From: Nitrospirillum pindoramense
GTDB taxonomy: Bacteria; Pseudomonadota; Alphaproteobacteria; Azospirillales; Azospirillaceae
NCBI RefSeq assembly: GCF_007827955.1
Contig: NZ_VITR01000015.1
Coordinates: forward strand, 1 to 64,000
Length of the DNA: 64,000 nucleotides
Reading direction: 5' to 3'
The position numbers were made by a program, and so were the translations under genes. Positions within the stretch are counted from its first letter, which is position 1, and every line of letters starts with the position of its first letter. This document shows positions 36,263 through 44,614 of the stretch, piece after piece. Below the pieces are notes generated by a model. It was not told the DNA's origin and made no database searches. It worked only from the letters and a program-made list of their open reading frames with translations.

Positions 36263-36721
36263 TCAATCCCCGATGCGTTGCGGGCGGCCGCGGCCCAGGG
36301 CGCCGTCGGACCGCGCCTTGAGGTAGCCGTAGATGTCATCCAGGTAATTGGCCACGTCCTCCGTCGTGCCGAAGGACGGCATGACGTTGTTGTTGGCGGT
36401 GTTCACGTTCTTGCGGCCATTGATCACCGTCTCGGCGAAGGCGTCATAGTCCATGTGCTTCAGGCTGTCCGTCAGGTCCGGGGCATAGGAACTGCCGGCC
36501 CCGTCGGGCCCGTGGCACCGCATGCAGGACTCGCCGTAGCGGCGATAGCCGTTGTAGGTGCCGGGATCGACCTTGCCGCCTTCCACCTTGTACGGCTTCG
36601 CCTCTGCCGCCTTGGCGGCGGTGGGCGCGCTGCCGTCCGCGGCACCAGCGGCGCCGGCGGCAACACAGAGCGGCAGGGCCATGAGGGTGATGGCAGCGGT
36701 CAGCGCCAAGCGTTTCGGCAT
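36263..36721 (-). CDS. xoxG: XoxG/PedF-like cytochrome c
   Basis: 152 residues from ATG 36721; the longer frame to 37039 runs back through the xoxF terminator and into xoxF and is rejected. Signal peptide (LALTAAITLMALPLCVAAGA), then a charged spacer, then YRRYGESCMRCHGPDGAGSS with the heme CxxCH, and NVMPSFGTTEDVANYLDDIY with the axial Met. It resembles the methanol-metabolism c-type cytochromes (XoxG, PedF) that take electrons directly from the PQQ dehydrogenase. It is shorter than typical XoxG. Confidence 0.85.
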   Translation of the reverse strand: MPKRLALTAAITLMALPLCVAAGAAGAADGSAPTAAKAAEAKPYKVEGGKVDPGTYNGYRRYGESCMRCHGPDGAGSSYAPDLTDSLKHMDYDAFAETVINGRKNVNTANNNVMPSFGTTEDVANYLDDIYGYLKARSDGALGRGRPQRIGD

Positions 36722-36803
36722 CAATCGAACCTCTTTCACAGAATGTGGTTTTGCGTGCTGTTTTTCGCGTGCGCAGTTCAGGCGGAGTGGCCCGGTTGGT
36801 GGG

Positions 36804-36840
36804 TAAAGAAACCCCGCCTGGGGGATCGCCCCAGGCGGGG
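36804..36840 (-). terminator. Rho-independent terminator after xoxF
   Basis: CCCCGCCTGGGG (36812-36823) and CCCCAGGCGGGG (36829-36840) form a perfect 12-bp stem with a 5-base loop, followed on the minus strand by TTTCTTT. It sits between xoxF and xoxG, so xoxF message should exceed that of the downstream genes. Confidence 0.92.
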
Positions 36841-36860
36841 GATGAGTGGAATAGAGAGGG

Positions 36861-38660
36861 TTACGGTAGGGCAAAGACGGTGAGCACACCGCCCAGCTGG
36901 GTGTAGTTGGCCAGCTGCTTGTAGGCGCCGACGGCACCCAGGCCCTCGGAGTCGCCACCCAAGCCGGCGGCCATGCCGATGCCGGCCCAGCCGCCGACAC
37001 CGGACAGCACGGCGATGTACTGCTTGCCGCCATGCTCATAGCTTGTGACGTTGCCGATGATCCCCGACGGCGTCTTGAACTTGTACAGTTCCTTGCCGGT
37101 CTTCATGTCGACCGCCTTCAGGTAGCCTTCCAGCGTGCCGTAGAAGGCGACGCCGCCCGCCGTGGTCAGGGCGCCCGACCAGACGGAGAAGGTTTCCTTG
37201 TTGGACCAGACGATCTTGCCGCTGCTGGCGTCCCAGGCGATGAAGTTGCCGAGGTGGGTCTCACCCTTGGGCGGGAACATCGACAGGGTGGCGCCGACAT
37301 AGGGCTGGCCGGCGGTGTAGGACACCTTGAACGGCTCATAGTCCATGCAGACGTGGTTGGTCGGCACGTAGAACAGGCCGGTTTCCGGCGAGTAGGCTGC
37401 CGGCTGCTGGTCCTTGCTGCCCAGCGCGGCCGGGCACACGCCCTTGGTGTTGTGGTCTTCGCCGTTGTGGTCGGTGCTGTACTGCGCCACCACTTCGGGC
37501 CGGCCGGTCTTCATGTCGACATGCGTGGCCCAGTTGACCGCCGGATCATACTTCTCCGCCACCAGCAGTTCGCCGGTCTCGCGGTTCATGGTGTAGGCGA
37601 AGCCGTTGCGGTCGAAGTGGACCAGCGCCTTGACGGGCGTGCCCTTCACCTTGATGTCGGCCAGGATCATCTCGTTGACGCCGTCATAGTCCCATTCGTC
37701 ATGGGGCGTCATCTGATAGACCCACTTGGCGATGCCCGTGTCGGCGTCGCGGGCGAAGATGGTCATGGACCATTTGTTGTCGCCGGGGCGCTGCTTGGGG
37801 TTCCAGGTCGAGGGGTTGCCCGAGCCGTAATAAATCAGGTTCAGCTGCGGGTCATAAGCGGTCCAGCCCCAGGTGGCGCCGCCACCCGTCTTCCACTGGT
37901 CGCCTTGCCAGGTCGACAGGGACGAGTTGGCGCCGACCGGCTTGCCCAGGCTCGTGGTCTTCTGCGGGTCGAACAGGATCTGGTCGTCAGGCCCGACGGA
38001 GTAGGCCTTCCACGCGACGGAGCCGTCCTTCAGGTTGTAGGCGGTCATACGGCCCTGCACGCCGAACTCGCCGCCGCTGATGCCGACCAGCACCTTGTCC
38101 TTCACCACCACCGGCGCCCCGGTCATGGTTTCGCCCTTCTTGGGATCGCCGTTGGCGACCTTCCACAGCTCCTTGCCGGTCTTGGCGTCCAGCGCCACCA
38201 CGTTGGCGTCCGCCTGGTTCAGGATGATCTTGCCGTCACCATAGGCCACGCCGCGGTTGACGGTGTCGCAGCACATGACGGGAATGACGCTGGGGTCTTG
38301 CTTGGGTTCATACTTCCACAGGATGCGGCCCTGGTTGTTCAGGTCCAGCGCGTACACCACGTTGGGGAAGGGGGTGTGGACGTACATGACATCGCCCACG
38401 ATCAACGGGCCGCCCTCATGGCCGCGCAGCACGCCGGTGGAGAAGGTCCACACGGGGCGCAGTTCCTTGACGTTGGCGGTGGTGATCTGCTTCAGGGGGC
38501 TATAACGCTGGTTGGCGTAATCGCCGGATTGCATGACCCACTGCTTGGGGTCCTTGGACATCTTGGACAGTTCGTCGTTGGCCAGCGACGGTTGGCTGGA
38601 CAGCAGACTGGCCGCCACTAAGGCGGTCCAGGACAACAACACCTTCTTCCGCTGATTCAT
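36861..38660 (-). CDS. xoxF: Lanthanide-type PQQ methanol/alcohol dehydrogenase
   Basis: 599 residues, numbered from ATG 38660 (6 bases from GGGAGG; the ATG at 38663 directly before it is closer). Signal peptide ([21 protein letters not shown]). Eight-bladed propeller with W-motifs throughout. The adjacent cysteines C130-C131 form the disulfide over PQQ. E198, N282 and D324 match the metal ligands, and D326 in WDYDGVNE is the additional Asp that marks lanthanide-dependent XoxF enzymes (calcium-type MxaF has Ala there). The enzyme oxidises methanol or other alcohols in the periplasm and passes electrons to the XoxG-like cytochrome. No mxaF is seen in the window. Confidence 0.95.
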   Translation of the reverse strand: MNQRKKVLLSWTALVAASLLSSQPSLANDELSKMSKDPKQWVMQSGDYANQRYSPLKQITTANVKELRPVWTFSTGVLRGHEGGPLIVGDVMYVHTPFPNVVYALDLNNQGRILWKYEPKQDPSVIPVMCCDTVNRGVAYGDGKIILNQADANVVALDAKTGKELWKVANGDPKKGETMTGAPVVVKDKVLVGISGGEFGVQGRMTAYNLKDGSVAWKAYSVGPDDQILFDPQKTTSLGKPVGANSSLSTWQGDQWKTGGGATWGWTAYDPQLNLIYYGSGNPSTWNPKQRPGDNKWSMTIFARDADTGIAKWVYQMTPHDEWDYDGVNEMILADIKVKGTPVKALVHFDRNGFAYTMNRETGELLVAEKYDPAVNWATHVDMKTGRPEVVAQYSTDHNGEDHNTKGVCPAALGSKDQQPAAYSPETGLFYVPTNHVCMDYEPFKVSYTAGQPYVGATLSMFPPKGETHLGNFIAWDASSGKIVWSNKETFSVWSGALTTAGGVAFYGTLEGYLKAVDMKTGKELYKFKTPSGIIGNVTSYEHGGKQYIAVLSGVGGWAGIGMAAGLGGDSEGLGAVGAYKQLANYTQLGGVLTVFALP

Positions 38661-38787
38661 CATTTCCCTCCCTGGGGATTGGCCGGTAGGTCCGGTCCGA
38701 TTGGTGTCCGCCTGGCCGGCGGATGGGCGACGCATTTTTAAAAACAGGTGGGTGGTTGCGGGGGCTTGGGCAAGCCAGCGAAACGCC

Positions 38788-38830
38788 CCAAAAACAAACA
38801 GGCCGGGCGGACCCCGCCGGGCCCGCCCGG
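38788..38830 (-). terminator. Terminator between pqqA copy 1 and xoxF
   Basis: CCGGGCGG (38803-38810) pairs with CCGCCCGG (38823-38830), with further GC pairing inside, and on the minus strand is followed by TGTTTGTTTTT. It begins 12 bases after the pqqA stop, so a short pqqA transcript is expected, with xoxF reached by read-through or its own promoter. Confidence 0.82.
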
Positions 38831-38841
38831 TGATGGCGGCG

Positions 38842-38919
38842 TCAGACGTCCGCGCAGGCGTAGCAGTTGATTTCCATGCCGAGCGCGATCTCGGTGACGA
38901 CAGGCTTCTTCCAACGCAT
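38842..38919 (-). CDS. pqqA: PqqA, PQQ precursor peptide, copy 1 (xoxF-linked)
   Basis: 25 codons beginning ATG CGT TGG AAG AAG CCT, preceded by GAGGAG six bases upstream. The core matches Pqq[17 protein letters not shown] with Glu16 and Tyr20 in the E-x3-Y pattern that PqqE links to build PQQ. Two Cys (19 and 22) flank the Tyr. From residue 10 to 25 it is identical to copy 2 near 47.9 kb, while residues 2-9 differ. It is the first gene of the xoxF transcription unit and is separated from xoxF by a terminator. Confidence 0.9.
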   Translation of the reverse strand: MRWKKPVVTEIALGMEINCYACADV

Positions 38920-39538
38920 GGGGATCTCCTCAAGGGTGAAGGACAGGTCCGTTCAGACTGGTTCCTCCCGCGCTGGGCCTTGGACGCCTCCGCAACCCCT
39001 GGACCTGGTGCCGCCGGTTATGCCGCTCACGCTTGGCTTTCAAGCGGGCGTCCGCCGATGGCAGTCGGGGTGACGATCATCGGTCACACCGCAGGCGCAC
39101 GATCACGCGGGAACTTGAACTTTGCCGGTTTTGCGTCTTCGCTGACCCACCGGACCTTCGCCGGGGGCCTAATCCTCTCCTGGGCGCTGTTCTTTCGGCC
39201 TTCGCCTTGAAATCCCAAGGGGGAAATCCCAAGGGCGACGACCGCTGATCAGCTTGATGCCCATCTTCAAGAAGCCCGTCGCGGGTGCCAATTGTACTTT
39301 GGTACAAGGGTGGTTTAACCCCTGTGTCGTACCAACCCCCGGTAAGCGATCTTGACGCCCCTCTGGCTGTTAAGTCTTTATTAATCAATATCTTGCCCGG
39401 TATTGGCGGCGGGCCGGGCTGATCCAGTGATTTGTTACGCGACCTAACCTTCTTCGGCACTAGCCGTGCTTGGGCGGATCGACTATCGTCACTGTCGAGG
39501 AAACGCCGAATGACAATCGCCCGCGAACGAGGCGACGT
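38920..39538. other. Divergent regulatory region pqqA/xoxF - response regulator
   Basis: About 620 bases without a convincing gene. It must hold the promoters of the minus-strand pqqA-xoxF unit and of the plus-strand regulator gene. TTGTAC-TTTG-GTACAA (39292-39307) is a perfect 16-bp inverted repeat, and a related GTACC half-site follows at 39329-39333. Upstream of pqqA a weak TTGAAA-N17-TAACCG pair can be drawn on the minus strand (about 39013-39042). The last 120 bases before the regulator are AT-richer (TTAAGTCTTTATTAATCAAT). Confidence 0.6.
39292..39307. promoter_or_regulatory. 16-bp palindrome, candidate regulator site
   Basis: TTGTAC-N4-GTACAA, perfect arms of six, in the middle of the divergent region. 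Its partner is unknown; the adjacent NarL/LuxR-type regulator is the natural candidate. Confidence 0.5.
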
Positions 39539-40210
39539 ATGCCGCAAATAATCATTGCCGACGATCATCCCATGGTGCGGGGCGCGCTGACCCTTGCCGT
39601 GGAGGCTGCGTTTGACCAGCCGGAAATTCTTGAATGCGCCCATCTGGGGGCGGTGATGCAGTTGCTGGAGTCCATCGGCGCCGCCGATCTCCTGCTGCTG
39701 GATCTGCGCATGCCCGGCGTGGATGGGTTCGAGGGGTTGGTCCGTGTCCGCAGCCAATTCCCCGCCACCCCGGTCGTGGTCATCTCCGCTTTGGAGGACC
39801 CGCGCTTGGTGCGGGAGGCCTTGGCCCTGGGCGCCATGGGCTTCATCCCCAAATCGACCCCCCGGGCCGAGATCGTGGCGGCCTTGTCGCTGGTGGCGGG
39901 GGGCGGCACGTACCGGCCCGACGATCTGGCAATGTCCGCACCGCCGCCGGACCCCAAGGGGCAGGCCACGGATGATGATTTCCTGCAGCGGGTCCTGACC
40001 CTGACGCCGCAGCAGCGCCGCGTGCTGCAACTGCTGGGCACGGGCAAGCTGAACAAGGAAATCGCCTATGATCTCGATATCGCCGAAACCACGGTGAAGG
40101 CACACGTCTCCAGCATCCTCCACAAGCTGCGCGTCTACAGCCGTACGCAGGCCGTGGTGATGGCGGGCCGCCTGCACCTGGACAGTTTCGCCGACGTGGC
40201 GGAGGGATAG
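39539..40210 (+). CDS. NarL/LuxR-type response regulator (alcohol-oxidation regulator type)
   Basis: 223 residues from ATG 39539; the frame extends to 39470 but without a better start. Receiver domain: PQIIIADDHPMVRGAL with the acidic pair, LLLLDLRMPGVDGFEGL with the phospho-accepting Asp, VVVISALEDPRLVREAL and FIPKST with the invariant Lys. Output: LTPQQRRVLQLLGTGKLNKE and TTVKAHVSSILHKLRVYSRT, a LuxR helix-turn-helix. Regulators of this kind (AgmR/ErbR, ErdR) control PQQ-dependent ethanol oxidation in Pseudomonas. It is transcribed away from pqqA-xoxF and lies near a multi-PAS hybrid kinase, its possible partner. Confidence 0.85.
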   Translation: MPQIIIADDHPMVRGALTLAVEAAFDQPEILECAHLGAVMQLLESIGAADLLLLDLRMPGVDGFEGLVRVRSQFPATPVVVISALEDPRLVREALALGAMGFIPKSTPRAEIVAALSLVAGGGTYRPDDLAMSAPPPDPKGQATDDDFLQRVLTLTPQQRRVLQLLGTGKLNKEIAYDLDIAETTVKAHVSSILHKLRVYSRTQAVVMAGRLHLDSFADVAEG

Positions 40211-40273
40211 CGGAACCTAGAACGCCGTGGCCGACTTGAGAGGCGGGAATGCCCGCCCTTGAGGAGATGCGCC

Positions 40274-40858
40274 ATGGCCGACCATCATACGGAATCCGCC
40301 GCCTACGGTGGCATGGCGGGTGAGTCGGGCCGCTGGCCGGAGAATTTCATCCTGCACAGCCTTGGCTGGGTGCCCAATAACGCCCGGCTGCCTGTCCTGT
40401 TGTATCGCGGCATGGTCGTCCTGGATGGCCAAGGGAACAGCGACCTGGCCGCGGTTTTCGAGGCACTGTTCGACCGCAACGGCTGGCCGGCACGCTGGCG
40501 CGACGGGATTTACGACTATCACCATTATCATTCGACGGCCCATGAGGTGCTGGGCTTCGCCCGCGGCTGGGTGGAGGTCATGCTGGGCGGCCCCGAAGGG
40601 CGCCTTGCCCGCCTGCGGGCCGGCGACGTGGCCGTGCTGCCCGCCGGCACCGGCCATTGCCGACTCGATGGCAGTGATGATCTGCTGGTGGTGGGCGGCT
40701 ACCCGCCCGGTCAGGACTGGGATGTTTGCCGGGACGCGCCCACGCCGGCGGTGTTGGACCGTATCGCCCACGTCCCTTTCCCCCCCGTCGACCCGGTAAT
40801 GGGTGGGGAAGGGCCGCTGGTCAAGCTGTGGACGCCGACACCCGGCTACCGGATGTAG
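40274..40858 (+). CDS. Cupin-fold protein
   Basis: 194 residues from ATG 40274 with GAGGAG at 40261-40266. The cupin barrel is indicated by [20 protein letters not shown] (metal-type HxHxxxxxHE), [20 protein letters not shown] and [10 protein letters not shown]. It resembles small cupins of the YjlB type. Metal binding is likely; function is unknown. It is 63 bases after the regulator, in the same direction, and may be cotranscribed with it. Confidence 0.82.
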   Translation: MADHHTESAAYGGMAGESGRWPENFILHSLGWVPNNARLPVLLYRGMVVLDGQGNSDLAAVFEALFDRNGWPARWRDGIYDYHHYHSTAHEVLGFARGWVEVMLGGPEGRLARLRAGDVAVLPAGTGHCRLDGSDDLLVVGGYPPGQDWDVCRDAPTPAVLDRIAHVPFPPVDPVMGGEGPLVKLWTPTPGYRM

Positions 40859-40952
40859 GGGACGCTCAGGCCGCGTCGCCCTTCCGCGCGGTAATGCCGC
40901 ATCAGGTGGCTCGCGTCAGCTGGATCGCGTGCCCTGAACCACAGCGCGCCTG

Positions 40953-41738
40953 TCAGTTCGCCGCCCGGACCGGCGGGTGCAGCCAATCCTCGCCCAGTTC
41001 CGCCGTGATGAAGACATAGCGCCGAGTGTGCGGGTTGGGATGACGGGCGGTGACGCCATGCAGAGCGTTCACGGACTGGGGAAAGATCACCAGGCGATTG
41101 GCGCTGTACGGCACGGTGGCCACGACCTCCACCGCGTCGGCGGGCAAATCGTAGGCATTGATCCGTCCCGTGGGGCCATCGCGCCAGCGATACAGCTCCA
41201 GGTCGCCGCCCTGTGCATCGTCGTCCGGTGCGCGCATGTAGAACAGGCAGGAAAACAGCCGGTTCAGGGTATCCAGGTGAGGGCCCCTGCATGACGACGG
41301 CCGATCCCGTACGGGGGTGTTGATCTCCATCCGGGCGTCCTGATGGATACGGTGGGCCCCTGGTTGGACCAGGTTCCGCCGGCCAGTGCGGTGTCCGGTC
41401 AGGCGCCCGTCCAGGGTTGCCAGCAGGGCGGGATCCCAATACCCCTCGAACAACGCCTCCACCTCGGCCAGGAAGGCCGGCCCGCTGTGAAGGGCCACAA
41501 ACTCCTTCCAGCAGTCCGGCATGTCGTCTGAATCCAGGATCATCTGGGCCGACAGTTCGTACCGGCGGTTGTTGGGTATGCGCTCCGGTGGGCAAGGCCA
41601 GCCTAGGCGCTGGAAGTTCGGGAAGCTGGCGCTGAGCGCCTTATACAGCCCCGCCTCCATGGGCGTGTCCGCCACGATATGGGGGAAGGGGTCGGTGCGG
41701 ATGTCGGCGGGGCTCAGCCCGGCCAGGAGGGAGCGCAT
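40953..41738 (-). CDS. 2-oxoglutarate/Fe(II) dioxygenase-like protein
   Basis: 261 residues. The jelly-roll dioxygenase motif is seen as GPHLDTLNRLFSCLFYMRAP (HxD) and NALHGVTARHPNPHTRRYVF (distal His plus Arg for 2-oxoglutarate). The N-terminus FPHIVADTPMEAGLYKALSA is shared with prolyl-4-hydroxylase-like and SM-20-like proteins of bacterial glycan loci. Substrate unknown. It converges with the cupin gene and lies just downstream of the hybrid kinase gene on the same strand (86-base gap). Confidence 0.8.
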   Translation of the reverse strand: MRSLLAGLSPADIRTDPFPHIVADTPMEAGLYKALSASFPNFQRLGWPCPPERIPNNRRYELSAQMILDSDDMPDCWKEFVALHSGPAFLAEVEALFEGYWDPALLATLDGRLTGHRTGRRNLVQPGAHRIHQDARMEINTPVRDRPSSCRGPHLDTLNRLFSCLFYMRAPDDDAQGGDLELYRWRDGPTGRINAYDLPADAVEVVATVPYSANRLVIFPQSVNALHGVTARHPNPHTRRYVFITAELGEDWLHPPVRAAN

Positions 41739-41824
41739 GTGCCGACGGGTCTCCGCCAGGGTGGGAATTCTCAGAATTCCGCATATCGGGAGTTGTAATC
41801 CCTGTCAATGTCGACGGCGGTGGG

Positions 41825-44614
41825 TCACCCTGTCAGGATGCTCGACAGCAGCGATCGCAATTGAGCCGGATTCACCGGCTTTTTCAGCATCCAATAGCCA
41901 TTCTGCTTCACCTGGGCCTCGACCTCCGGCGTGTGGTCGGCGGTGATGATGATGGCGGGGGGCGCCTTGCCGGTGGCCCGGTTGATGGCTTGGCGCAGAC
42001 GGCCCACCTCATCGGGGCCGATATGGCCCTCGCCCAGGTGGAAATCGGCGATCAGGACATCGGGGGGGCGGGGCAGATGGTCCAACACCTCCAGCGCCTC
42101 CTCCCCTGTCGACGCCACGGCCGCTTCGCAGCCCCAGGTGGACAGCAAGGCCTGCATGCCCATCAGGGCGCTGGGCTCGTCATCCAGGACCAGCACCATG
42201 GTTCCGGTCATGGCCTGGGCGGCGCCCTGACCAGCGAGACGGCGGGTGAAGGCGGCGGCCGTGGTGGCGCCCAGCGGCACCACCACCGAAAAGACGGACC
42301 CCCGCCCCACCACCGACCGGGTTTCCACCGTCACGTCCAACACCTTGGCCACCCGGCGCACGATGGCCAGGCCCAGGCCCATGCCCCGGGTGCCGGACCG
42401 CCCGCGCCCCTCACGCGCGGAGCGGCCGCCCGGGACGGGGGCACCCAGCACGGGCCCGCGATGCAATTGGTGGAACTCCTTGAAGATTTCCTCCAGCTGG
42501 TCCGACGGGATGCCGGGGCCGCTGTCCCACACCTCGATCCGCAGGAAGTCGCCGCGCCGGCGGCAGCCCAGCAGCACGCCCCCGCGCTGGGTGTAGCGGA
42601 CGGCGTTGGACAGGAAATTCTGCACGATGCTGCGCAGCAGGCGGATGTCGCTGCGCACCACGGCGCGCGATGGCGCATAGCGCAGGTCCAGGCCCCGGTC
42701 CTGGGCCAGCACCTGATGTTCGGTATGGAGCGGCCCCAGCAGGCTGCCGATGGGGAAATCGACAATCTCCGCCGAGACGGCCCCGGCATCCAGCTTCGAG
42801 ATGTCCAGCAGGGCGTCCAGCAAGCCCTCCACCGCCTCCAGCGACACGTCGATGTTGTCGATCAGCGACCGGTTCTTGTGGGTGTGCTCCAGTTCCGCCA
42901 GGGCGGACACGAACAACCGGGCGGAGTTCAGGGGCTGCAGCAGGTCGTGGCTGGCGGCGGCCAGGAACTTGGTCTTGGACAGGTTCGCCTGCTCCGCCTC
43001 CACCTTGGCGGACTGTAGGGCGCGTTCCATTTCCCGGCGCTCCGCGATTTCCTGCTTCAGCTGGCGGTTCAGGTCGGTCAAGGCGGCGGTGCGTTCCGTC
43101 ACCCGCCGTTCCAGTGTCTCGTTCGCTTCCTTGATGGCGGCATCGGCCCGCCGCCGTTCCGTCACGTCCTGCATCAGGGTGAACAGACCCAGGATCACCC
43201 GGCTCTGGTCCGCGTTGGGTAGGCCGATATGGGGCACGAAGGTGACGTGGGCGTATCGCGGTTCGGTTCCGGCGTCGGGACCATCGGTGGGGGGCAATTC
43301 CACCTCGAACGACACCGTTTCCCCGGCCAGGGCCTGGCGGATGTGCGCCCGGCTGCGGCCATAGAACTCCGGGGGTAGGACGGTGCGCATGCGTCGCCCC
43401 AGGATGGCGGTCTCCGGCCGCTTCAGCCATTGCCGATAGGGGGCGTTCACGAACTGGTAGCGCTCATCCGCGTCGGCGTAGGCGATCAGCGCCGGCATCG
43501 CGTCCGTCACCAGGCGGATGCGCCGTTCGCTGTCGCGCAGCGCTTCCTCGTTGCGCTTGCGTTCGGTGATGTCGGTGAAGGTCAGGACGAAGCCGCCGTC
43601 CGGCATGGGGTTGCGCTCGATGTCCAGCACCCGGCCGTTGAACCATGTCTGTTCCAGCCGCAAGGGCAGCGGATTGTTCTGCGGGTCGAGAAAGCGGGGC
43701 TCGCTGATCCCGTGGGATTGAAGGCCGTCATTGAAACGCTGGAAGTCGCCGAACACGGCGCCCCGCCGCACGCAGCGGGGTGACAGGTCCAGCAGGCGCA
43801 CGAACTCGTTGTTCCACGCCACCAAGGCCAGTTCAGCGTCGTACACCGCCACGCCCTGGAAGATGTTGTCCAGGGTGGCCTGCAGCAGGGTGGTCTTCTT
43901 GGCCACCGCCGCCTTCCATTGCTGCGTCTCCCGGCGCTTCAGCGCCGTGATGTCGGTATAGATGGCGACCACGCCGCCGTCGTTGGTGCGCTTCTCGTTG
44001 ATCTGCATCCAGCGGCCGTCGCTCAGCGCATGGACGGTGGGGCCTTGGCAATCGGCATGCTGGCGCAGGCGCCGGCGCACCCAGCCGTCGGGGTCGCGGT
44101 AGGCGTCCAGCACGCTTTTGCGCTGAACCGCCAGCAGCACCATCTCCCGGAACGACATGCCGGGGTGGACATCGCCGGCCATGCCCGGCCAGAAGCTGAG
44201 ATAGTCCTGGTTGAACAGCACCAGCCGGTCCTCGGCGTCGAACAGGGCGAAGCCGCCGCTGACCGCCTCGATGGCGGTGAACAGGCGCAGGCGGGCCGTT
44301 TCGGCCTGTTCCCGCGCCGTGGCCGCCTCCTGATAGGACCGTTCCAGGTTGGCCAGCGCCTCTTCCAGCGACCGGGTGCGCGACCGCACCTGGTCTTCCA
44401 GCCCGATGGCCGTCTGAAACAGCGAAAAGGCGGACCCCTGGCCGTCCACATTGCGCTCAACCCGGTCCATCAGCGCCTGGTTGATGCGCGTCAGCTTCGC
44501 CACCTGCTGTTCCAGGTCGGCGATGCGACGGGCGGCGTCCGCGTCGGCCGGGCTTGGTTCCGCGTCCTGATTGGCGGGCAAGGGGTTGGCCGGCTGGGGT
44601 GTGGGCGCGATCAT
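41825..44614 (-). CDS. Multi-PAS hybrid histidine kinase (NahK/ErcS'-like)
   Basis: 929 residues, no membrane segment. A coiled coil (about 30-110) leads to PAS domains near 115-230, 245-355 and 365-490, each ending in a DIT/DVT motif, a second coil, a HisKA domain with H556 in LAAASHDLLQPLNSARLF, a HATPase domain (IEVWDSGPGIP, RGMGLGLAIVRRVAKVL) and a C-terminal receiver (MVLVLDDEPSALMGM, VLIADFHLGEGH). Cytoplasmic kinases of this architecture (ErcS', NahK) regulate ethanol oxidation in Pseudomonas, where a FIST protein gene is nearby. Its ATG overlaps the FIST stop by 4 bases. Confidence 0.88.
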   Translation of the reverse strand: MIAPTPQPANPLPANQDAEPSPADADAARRIADLEQQVAKLTRINQALMDRVERNVDGQGSAFSLFQTAIGLEDQVRSRTRSLEEALANLERSYQEAATAREQAETARLRLFTAIEAVSGGFALFDAEDRLVLFNQDYLSFWPGMAGDVHPGMSFREMVLLAVQRKSVLDAYRDPDGWVRRRLRQHADCQGPTVHALSDGRWMQINEKRTNDGGVVAIYTDITALKRRETQQWKAAVAKKTTLLQATLDNIFQGVAVYDAELALVAWNNEFVRLLDLSPRCVRRGAVFGDFQRFNDGLQSHGISEPRFLDPQNNPLPLRLEQTWFNGRVLDIERNPMPDGGFVLTFTDITERKRNEEALRDSERRIRLVTDAMPALIAYADADERYQFVNAPYRQWLKRPETAILGRRMRTVLPPEFYGRSRAHIRQALAGETVSFEVELPPTDGPDAGTEPRYAHVTFVPHIGLPNADQSRVILGLFTLMQDVTERRRADAAIKEANETLERRVTERTAALTDLNRQLKQEIAERREMERALQSAKVEAEQANLSKTKFLAAASHDLLQPLNSARLFVSALAELEHTHKNRSLIDNIDVSLEAVEGLLDALLDISKLDAGAVSAEIVDFPIGSLLGPLHTEHQVLAQDRGLDLRYAPSRAVVRSDIRLLRSIVQNFLSNAVRYTQRGGVLLGCRRRGDFLRIEVWDSGPGIPSDQLEEIFKEFHQLHRGPVLGAPVPGGRSAREGRGRSGTRGMGLGLAIVRRVAKVLDVTVETRSVVGRGSVFSVVVPLGATTAAAFTRRLAGQGAAQAMTGTMVLVLDDEPSALMGMQALLSTWGCEAAVASTGEEALEVLDHLPRPPDVLIADFHLGEGHIGPDEVGRLRQAINRATGKAPPAIIITADHTPEVEAQVKQNGYWMLKKPVNPAQLRSLLSSILTG

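Noticed and set aside
36812-36840. Hairpin downstream of xoxF as a plus-strand terminator
   Set aside because: The T-run lies only on the minus-strand side, so it ends xoxF and nothing on the plus strand.
36722-37039. N-terminal extension of the xoxG-like gene
   Set aside because: It would run through the xoxF terminator and into xoxF, and lacks a signal peptide at its start; ATG 36721 gives a proper signal sequence.
37032-38621. 529-residue plus-strand frame opposite xoxF
   Set aside because: Shadow of xoxF.
36861-38660. Calcium-type methanol dehydrogenase MxaF
   Set aside because: Residue two after the catalytic Asp is Asp, not Ala, and no mxaI or mxaR-type genes are nearby.
38867-39248. 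Short open frames between pqqA copy 1 and the regulator
   Set aside because: No ribosome sites or family-like sequence; one overlaps pqqA in antisense.
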